From contig JAWHQI010000121.1 of NCBI GenBank assembly GCA_033032865.1, positions 1,922,001 to 1,986,000 on the forward strand: 64,000 nucleotides of DNA, read 5' to 3'. The position numbers and the translations under genes were made by a program. Below are positions 58,440 to 64,000 of this stretch, piece after piece. Source of the stretch: Dactylorhiza incarnata (taxonomy: Eukaryota; Streptophyta; Magnoliopsida; Asparagales; Orchidaceae). Position 1 is the stretch's first letter, and each line of letters begins with the position of its first letter. The notes beneath the pieces were generated by a model. That model ran no database searches, was not told where the DNA came from, and saw only the letters and a program-made list of their open reading frames with translations.

Positions 58440-58900
58440 AGGGAGAGCGCAAACAACTGTTGCCTCGGTAGCTAGCTGGACATTCGCCGACAACACCTGA
58501 GGCTGAGAACACAGAAATGGTTACCATGACACCATTCATAACAATCAGTGATCCCTAAACTGTTAATTGCGTGATTTTGATTTCAATGGTGAAAAAAAGT
58601 CATTGGAAAATAATAAACTAAGAGAACACATGACTAGATGAAAAATACCATACTTGACTTTCTAAAATGCGCTTAACACTAGCATCGCATCCAACACAAG
58701 ACATCCCCTACAATAAAACAATCAATATGATAATTTTAAAGCTAGCAGAGGAAGAGAGAGATCAACCATTCAAGAGTTCAAGGTTGCAAGCAATACACTA
58801 GAATAATGAAAACTTACGATAAAAGGGCCGGAGGACTGGGCAACGGAGCTAGGAAGAGAGCTCGGTCGAGGGACGGAAGGAGTGAGGAACAGAGGAGCCC
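58440..58900 (-). pseudogene. Captured fragment of a PAA1/HMA6-like copper ATPase gene
   Basis: Exon 58654-58707 reads GMSCVGCDASVKRILESQ, a heavy-metal-associated domain with the GMxCxxC metal-binding motif. It has a TTGTAG acceptor and GTATGG donor. The next exon (up to 58502, down to about 58440) reads PQVLSANVQLATEATVV, the following part of the same domain. Upstream, 58818-58900 reads SSRAPLFLTPSVPRPSSLPS, a Ser/Pro-rich stretch like a chloroplast transit peptide, ending at a GTAAG donor. This order fits PAA1/HMA6, the chloroplast copper ATPase; other HMA proteins are possible. Only the N-terminal piece is present, out of roughly 900 residues. Confidence 0.75.
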
Positions 58901-59524
58901 TGGAGGAGAGATTGACGGTGCTCAGGTGCTACCCAGAGGAGATCTACGACTTTACGCTGCTTAGAGTCAGGCAGGGCCGCACATCGTAGAAGGAGAACTA
59001 GGGAATCACAGCTAGGGCAAAATCGCGATTAGGAGGAGAGCGAGTGAGACTCTCAGTTTTAGGCGGAAACCGACAGTCATTTACTTTTTTCGATGACGCG
59101 CCGTCGAGGTCTCGAGGTATCGAGGAAGCGGGATGGCGGAAGGTCGAACGGCTGAAGAAGAAGTTAGGGCACGTCGAGGGAAGCAGGCGGAAAGCTGAAC
59201 AGGCCAATTTGTTTTGCGGGGATAAAAATAGCATTATAAAAGGATTTAGATATTTGATTTGCAAATTGGCAATACCAAAAAACACGTAAAAATAAGACAA
59301 AACACTTATACAAACATAAAATATTTTGCATTCTAGAGAATAAATGAATTTTATCATGAAAGAAACTCCAAATTTTTTTGAATGTTGGGTTAAATATGTT
59401 GCCAAAAACTACTACTTTATTGCAACAATTAAAAAAATGTTTCCTATTCTAAGTTTAAGCAACATTTTACAAATGTTACAAAATAAAATGTTGTCAAACG
59501 CCAAATATATTGTAGTGTTGATGC

Positions 59525-59703
59525 ATGAAATTGGTAGCGTTTGTGTAACCGCGACAAAATAACTGATACCATTGGTATGATATTTTATAGTAGCGTTTAT
59601 ATATCTACAGTTGCGCTTATAAACGCTACCATAAATAACTTTTGGTAGCGTTTACTTAACCGCTACAAATTAAGCGTTCCCATATACATGATATGGTGTA
59701 GTG
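59525..59703. repeat. Right CACTA terminal and subterminal repeats
   Basis: At least five GGTAGCGTTT / AACCGCTACA motifs, then the inverted terminal repeat ending GGTGTAGTG. Confidence 0.8.
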
Positions 59704-59803
59704 ATTGTAATTTTCCTCAGTACACGCCCGTGTTCATGCCCATGTCACGCCCATGACATTAGGGCGTTTACTTGGGAAAATTCTCCAGATTTGTAAATAA
59801 TCC
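59704..59803 (-). repeat. Remainder of array unit 15 and right end of the array
   Basis: Continues the unit from ATTGTAATTTTCC through the CACGCCC dyads to CTCCAGATTTGTAAATAATCC, where the Sirevirus-like LTR starts. Confidence 0.85.
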
Positions 59804-60072
59804 CTGAAAGTGCACAGTTAACCTCACTAGAATTCTCTAGAGGGGGGGTGAATAGAGATTTAAAATATTTTGTGCAAAGTTAATATATATATATATATAT
59901 ATATATGTGTATGATCACAGATTAGAGCTTCCCACACACCAACAAGAATTAGACAAGCAATTAAAGTAAATGCAAGAGAGAAAATCACAGCACAACACAA
60001 GAAAATATAGTGGTTCCCCAAACTTTGGGTAGTCCACTCTTCTACCCCCTTGGTAGGAATTCACTATCTTGC

Positions 60073-60178
60073 ACTGAGTCTTTTGATAAGGAGACTCTTA
60101 GAACCACCCTGAGTCTTTTGACAAGGAGACTCTTAGAACCAACTGAGTCTTTTGACAAGGAGACTCTTAGAACCAGTA
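60073..60178. repeat. Three 33-36-bp direct repeats in the LTR
   Basis: CTGAGTCTTTTGACAAGGAG followed by ACTCTTAGAACCA occurs three times (near 60073, 60109 and 60142). Confidence 0.9.
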
Positions 60179-60510
60179 CACTGAATTTTTGAAGAGAGAT
60201 TCTAAAAACTCTTTTACAATTTTTAAGAAAGAAAGAAAATAAGAAACAATAATGAATCTTCTTCCTAGCAAGAAGATTGGAAGCACAAGAAGTGAATTAA
60301 ATCTTTCTTCTATAGAGAGAAGAAGATTTGTAGCCTTTCTCTCTTTTAGTGAGAGCAATCAGATTTTGCAGCAGTGAGCATAAGAAGAAATGGTGGAATA
60401 TTGCTGCAGAGCTTTTTCTCAATTTCTTGCTTTTTCTTCTGGGAGCTTTTCCTCTATTTCAAAATGTATGTGATAGATCACTCAACTGCATTTCCTGCCG
60501 ACCTCCTCCT

Positions 60511-60519
60511 TATTTTATA
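60511..60519 (-). promoter_or_regulatory. TATA box of the right Sirevirus-like LTR
   Basis: TATAAAATA on the minus strand, about 600 bp from the LTR start. The CGTCGA cluster is upstream of it. Confidence 0.65.
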
Positions 60520-60796
60520 GCTCTGTGTAATAAGATAGCACTATAGGAGAGGAATTAATTAGCAGCCAGAGATTTAAAAGGAGAGAAAAATTTCCATAGC
60601 AGATATATCATAAATGGAAAATATTAATTCAGATTTCAAATAATATCCAAAATAGAATTAGCCAAATTTTAGCCAAGAATCAAATAGAAGGAGAATGATT
60701 CAGAACGGCTATAGAATATTTACTTTATTCCATATAAATTAGATCTACAGAAATGAAGGAAAGAGATCTGGCGTATATTTAAATCTGTCATAAAGA

Positions 60797-61030
60797 TCGA
60801 CGTGCGTCGATTACTATTCGACGTAAGCGTCGAATTCATCTTAGCCCGACGTCGAGAGAGATATAAGGAATGTGCGTCGACAAAGGTGCGTCGACTTCTC
60901 TGTATGCGTCGACTAGAAATCAGAGTAGCGTCGACAAAACATACGTCGAAATCTTCCTAAAGTTACTTCGACATATCCTGAAGAAAACGTCGACTATATT
61001 TCGACGTAGCGTCGAATACCATTCGACGCA
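60797..61030. repeat. Dense CGTCGA/TCGACG cluster in the LTR
   Basis: About 15 copies of CGTCGA or TCGACG lie in 234 bp, many as GCGTCGAC or paired as GCGTCGA...TTCGACGC with about 8-10 bp between. The cluster lies in U3. Confidence 0.9.
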
Positions 61031-61112
61031 TATTTACTTAGTCTTGTTATTCATTCATAAAACTCTTTCTTTAACTCATTTCTAGGGGTTAAGAGAAATC
61101 ATTTTCCCAACA

Positions 61113-61124
61113 ATCTCCCCCTAT
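61113..61124 (-). promoter_or_regulatory. Polypurine tract of the right element
   Basis: The minus strand reads AATAGGGGGAGAT before TGTTGGG, essentially identical to the tract at 29468-29479. Confidence 0.85.
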
Positions 61125-61287
61125 TTGTCTTAACCCTATTTAGAGAGAAATTGTATTAGCACAAGAAGTATGTCAAAAAAAATGAAATTTAGATAAGGAG
61201 ATCAAATATTCCAGAATCATATAAACAAATTTTATACCAATTCAAGTTTGACTATAGGATGAGATATATCAGCAATATTTTCAAATA

Positions 61288-62966
61288 CTACTCAGGTGGG
61301 GTAGGAGGAGTCTTTCTTTTTCTCTTGAATACTAATGTTTGAGGAGAGGAGGATTTCTCTTTCCCACTAGTAAGAAGTTCATTTAGCTCCCCCTGAGCAG
61401 GTAACTCCCCCTGAGATAGAGCTCCTTTTATTCTTTCTTCTTCAGCCAACAGAATATCTGTTTCTTTCTCTTTTCCAGTATCAGCTTCATTTCCTTCTAG
61501 ATTTGTACCTTTTTCTTTTTCAGCCTCATTCACTGCTCTGCTTCCTTCCCCCTGTAGAGGTGTTATTTGATTTGCAGCATCTCTTGCTATGTTGAGTATC
61601 TCTATTGTTTGTTCATCAATATGGAGCTCAGGTACTATCTCATTCCCAAGGGTTTTGAGCAGTGCTTGACTGTCAGTTTTTGAGGTAGGAAGGGATTTGT
61701 GAGAAGGAGATTTTAGATTGGAGAGCTGATCTTCATCTAGATTCTCCCCCTTCTTGACCTTCTTGGCCAAGGAGGTTAAGAAAGACCTAGTCACTCTAGA
61801 GGAAGAGAGAGATGACTTTAGATCTTGCACAGAGGCACTGACCCCATCTATTTTGGTGTGCATGTGAAGAATGGAGGAATGAATCTGGGAGCAATGCTCA
61901 TCTAGCATTGCCTGGAATTTTTGAGCTGCAGATTGGATGCACTGAGTGAGTAGAGCCTCAGTGGATGCAGATGGTGGAGAGTGAGGAGATGATGAATGTG
62001 GAGAGGGGATTCTATCATCTTGAGGAGGTATATTTGGAGGTGGTGGAGGAATAGATGAGACTTGGGCATGTGGTTGAGATGGTATTTGTGTGGACAAAGA
62101 AGGTACAGAAGATGTGATTGTTTGAGAAGGAGGATGAGCAGGAGAGATAGGAGGAGATGGAGTTCTTTCAGGGATGGAACCAGGCTTAGGGATTTGCCTG
62201 GCCCATTTAGAAAATAGGGCTATGGACATCCTTTTTCCTGGAGGGATGGGAATTCCTTTTGACCTACATAGGTCAGGGAAGGAATGGAACAGTACTTGAC
62301 TCATCATTCTCATGTAGGCATTCTCTTTGTGAGAGTATTTAGAGCCTATCAACTTGAGTAGCCATGTGGCCCAGTCTACCTTCTTCTTCAACACAAGGGC
62401 CCCCATGATGTTCAGTTGTTGTTTTGGTACTGCATCATGTGCTGAGATCTTGCACAGTAGAACTTTCCCTACTATATCAGCCAGCAGCCTATATTCATCA
62501 GAAAAGTCTACCTTTTTCAGATGGATTGGTCTTTCTTTTGAGAATTTCATGGTGATAAGTAAATGCTTGACTTCATCAGGTGTGAGTTCAATGGATTCAT
62601 CACCTAATAGGGGAATAATTTTATACTAGTTGAGTCATTCATGAGAAGCTCATTTTCTTTTCCTATTTTATTGAAATGAAGATGACATTAGGATATACCT
62701 GATGGGAGGTCAAAGGTGGCCCTAATGTGGTCTGCTGAAATTGAGACTGGTGTCTCATAGAGTGTTCCTTGGATTTCTCCTTGTTCGGAAATCTGAACAT
62801 GAGTTATGAGCTCAGTGAGCTCAGTTTCCAGGAGCTTGCACCTAGTGGAGATAAGCTTGTTCAGTCCTGCTTCAGTGAAGAGAGTAATGATGCTTTTATA
62901 GTTCTCTGCTGCTGCTTGAAAGGATTCGAGATCGATGTCGAAACCAGAATTTATCTTGGGAGCCAT
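61288..62966 (-). pseudogene. Extra ORF of the right Sirevirus-like element (plant transposon protein domain), broken
   Basis: The ATG is at 62966 (MAPKINSGFDIDLESFQAAA). A TAA near 62688 interrupts the frame. It then continues in the same phase (KIGKENELLMNDSTSIKLFP) up to a 1-base loss in a C run near 62605. From there the frame is open to 61288 (420 codons from MKFSKERPIHLKKVDFSDEY). The N-terminal half looks like the 'putative plant transposon protein' domain found in retrotransposon-derived ORFs. The middle is Pro/Ser-rich and the end is charged (KRKRKTPPTPPE). Its place before the polypurine tract matches the extra ORF of the left element, although the two proteins do not look alike. 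Function unknown. Confidence 0.6.
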
Positions 62967-63433
62967 TGAAGATCAGTGAGAGAGAAGCAAGAAGAATCAG
63001 CTGGACAAAGGAGCACGGAGGATAAAAGATGCAGAGAAGTGGAGGTTTCTGAAGAGTCTTTTTAAGTCAGGTGAAACGTCGAGACAGGGCTCAATTCGAG
63101 GCTTTTTCGGTACTCCAGTGGATGTGACCAAAAATATTCTAAAGTTGCCGCTCTTTATCATGAAGTCGACGTTACGTCGAGTGGAATTCGACGTCATCGA
63201 TGATATAGACAGAGTTTGAGATGTTTAGGGTTTTCTATCGACGTATGCGTCGATTTTGGTCGATTTTGGTTGACTTTGGTCGACGCATGCGTCGATTTAT
63301 TGTGTTGGTTATCGACGGTGCGTCGACTAGAAGTGACTTTTTAAAAAGAATTTTAAAATTTTTATCTCTTTATTTCTTTCTAGGCCTAATGTTTTCTAAG
63401 TCAGTTTTGAACTAGATTTTACAGATAGTTTGA
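62967..63433. other. Spacer between gag and extra ORF, no pol
   Basis: 467 bp with no ORF of note. It holds another CGTCGA cluster (63090-63320) including a GTCGACGCATGCGTCGA palindrome near 63278. Protease, integrase and RT, expected here in a complete element, are absent. Confidence 0.6.
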
Positions 63434-64000
63434 TTAATTGTACCAGCATTGCTTGGTAGTGTGGCCAGCTTTGTTACATATATAGCACTTGATTATCCTA
63501 GTATTAAGGGAATTTAAATATAGAGTAGGATAAAAGTGTTGATTAGGATAAGAGTGTTGGTTTGAATATAGGTTTTGATTAAGATGGGATTTTTGGTTAA
63601 GATAAACATTTTGTTTGGGATTGAAGTGTTGATTTGGATAAAGTTCATGATTAGGATGACTGGGTCCTAAATGAGGGTTAGGATGAAAGACTTTTGGAGA
63701 AAATGTATTTAAGTTGCTCTGAACATTTGTGCGTCGATATCTATTCGACGCACGTTGATAGTTGCGTTGATTTGTATTCGGCGCTTTCTCCAGATGACGC
63801 CGATCTGATTTCGATGCATAGAAAAGGTTGCGTCGATTTAAAGTCGACGTGCTTTTGTTCAGCCGTCTAGAAGAGATCGAAGCATCTGAGAGATTGCGTT
63901 GAGTAGAAGTCGACGCACTATCGTGCATGCGTCGATATGAAGTCGACGCATCTGTGTCTTCACAAATTTTCATTTTGCCTTTCTCTGTTTTTACTTCTTT
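63434..64000 (-). CDS. Copia-type gag, C-terminal part with zinc knuckle (partial)
   Basis: The frame is open to the right edge of the window, with an internal Met at 63973. It ends with CYICNKAGHTTKQC, a CX2CX4HX4C knuckle typical of Ty1/copia gag, which binds the element's RNA. Before it are an Asn/Pro/His-rich stretch with NQ(H/N)(F/L)YPNQH-like repeats and a Ser/Thr/Arg-rich stretch (DASTSYRRMHDSASTSTQRN). The latter is the translation of repeated GCGTCGA...TCGACGC dyads. The stop follows the knuckle within four residues and no pol frame continues. Confidence 0.75.
   Translation of the reverse strand, partial: KEVKTEKGKMKICEDTDASTSYRRMHDSASTSTQRNLSDASISSRRLNKSTSTLNRRNLFYASKSDRRHLEKAPNTNQRNYQRASNRYRRTNVQSNLNTFSPKVFHPNPHLGPSHPNHELYPNQHFNPKQNVYLNQKSHLNQNLYSNQHSYPNQHFYPTLYLNSLNTRIIKCYICNKAGHTTKQCWYN
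63720..63960. repeat. CGTCGA dyads inside the gag coding region
   Basis: Six or more pairs of the form GCGTCGA - about 8-10 nt - TCGACGC or close variants lie in the gag frame (for example 63732-63756 and 63926-63952). They match those in the LTR of the same element. Confidence 0.85.

Larger units (their letters stand above)
55574..59703. mobile_element. CACTA (En/Spm-type) transposon, non-autonomous, with captured gene pieces
   Basis: The ends are CACTACACCCTATCATGCAT and, reversed, CACTACACCATATCATGTAT. The terminal inverted repeat is about 28 bp with a few differences. The 3-bp target duplication ATT (55571-55573 and 59704-59706) is exact against the array consensus. Subterminal copies of GGTAGCGGTT / GTAGCGTTTA / AACCGCTACC lie at 55597-55800 and 59525-59690, as is typical of CACTA elements. 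No CACTA transposase is recognisable in 4130 bp. The inside carries exon-like pieces of two plant genes (57459-57977 and 58440-58900) and unassigned ORFs. Confidence 0.9.
31801..59803 (-). repeat. Tandem array of LTR - primer site - gag-fragment units
   Basis: Taking the LTR edge (TTGATAGAG after GGCGCCAAAAAC) as landmark, it recurs at 32229, 33928, 35655, 37367, 38879, 40612, 42121, 43842, 45355, 46855, 48353, 49853, 51347, 53076 and 54591. The spacing falls into two classes, about 1494-1515 and 1699-1733 bp. On the minus strand each unit has a CACGCCC-dyad U3 part, a TATA-like CTTATAAATTCC, U5, the LTR end TATCAAG, a tRNA-Asp primer site, a leader, and a gag zinc-knuckle fragment. The gag fragment joins directly to mid-U3 of the next unit: the TG start of the LTR and a polypurine tract are missing. 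The array is interrupted by a CACTA element at 55574-59703 and ends where a Sirevirus-like LTR begins. Confidence 0.9.
59804..61112 (-). repeat. LTR of the right Sirevirus-like element (3' LTR on the minus strand)
   Basis: On the minus strand it starts TGTTGGG at 61112 after a polypurine tract and ends CTTTCA at 59804. The length is 1309 bp. It has a TATA box (TATAAAATA, 60511-60519), three 33-36-bp direct repeats at 60073-60178, an (AT)n run at 59885-59906, and a dense CGTCGA cluster at 60797-61030. The ends match the LTR at 29480-31016. Confidence 0.8.

Noticed and set aside
62606..62689. A 36-bp or 70-bp intron in the extra ORF near 62.6-62.7 kb
   Set aside because: The candidate GT...AG pieces are too short or do not keep the frame. 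A stop plus a 1-base loss in a C run explains the break better.

Overview
This is nuclear DNA from a flowering plant. It is a repeat-rich block with no complete host gene. The evidence is plant LTR-retrotransposon families (Athila-, Tekay/Del-, Tat/Retand- and Sirevirus-like), a CACTA DNA transposon carrying pieces of plant genes, and plant-style introns and TATA boxes. The species cannot be named from the sequence.

Layout. (1) 1-2223, minus strand: start of an Athila-like element, with a broken gag, a tRNA-Asp primer site and an LTR. It lies next to a fragment of a second LTR family (2224-2631). (2) 2632-8680, minus strand: a decayed Tekay/Del-type chromovirus (LTR, chromodomain, integrase, RNase H, RT, protease, gag), all heavily mutated. 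(3) 8681-11093: no gene recognised. (4) 11094-17702, plus strand: what looks like one 6.6-kb LTR (TGTAA...TTACA) holding a 156-bp tandem repeat and a 45-bp minisatellite. (5) 17703-59803: a long array of about 1.5- and 1.7-kb units. Each joins part of an Athila-like LTR, a tRNA-Asp primer site and a short gag zinc-knuckle fragment. The array is on the plus strand up to 19761 and on the minus strand after that. (6) Inside the array, 19933-31800 is a composite insertion: a truncated Tat/Retand-like element (LTR, two spliced genes antisense to pol, integrase), then a truncated Sirevirus-like element (extra ORF, LTR, RT fragment). (7) 55574-59703: a CACTA element with a 3-bp target duplication, carrying exons that resemble clathrin heavy chain and a PAA1/HMA6-type copper ATPase. 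(8) 59804-64000, minus strand: a second Sirevirus-like element (LTR, extra ORF, gag end) with no pol between gag and the extra ORF.

How the parts relate. The Athila-like LTR at the left edge has the same TGATA end, tRNA-Asp primer site and CACGCCC-type dyads as the array units, so it is probably a relative of the element that gave rise to the array. The array units lack the first part of the LTR and have no polypurine tract. They are therefore better read as a satellite made from retrotransposon sequence than as intact small elements. The Tat element is the most interesting coding region: one of its antisense genes is open over three exons (520 codons), and a short GCGRTC/GAYCGC motif is scattered through the LTR and antisense genes but is absent from the integrase. 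Three other repeat families here have amplified their own short CpG-containing dyads (CGTCGA, TTCGTCGAA, CACGCCC...GGGCGTG).

Limits: all counts were made by eye. Family names rest on remembered protein motifs and structural landmarks, not on a database search.
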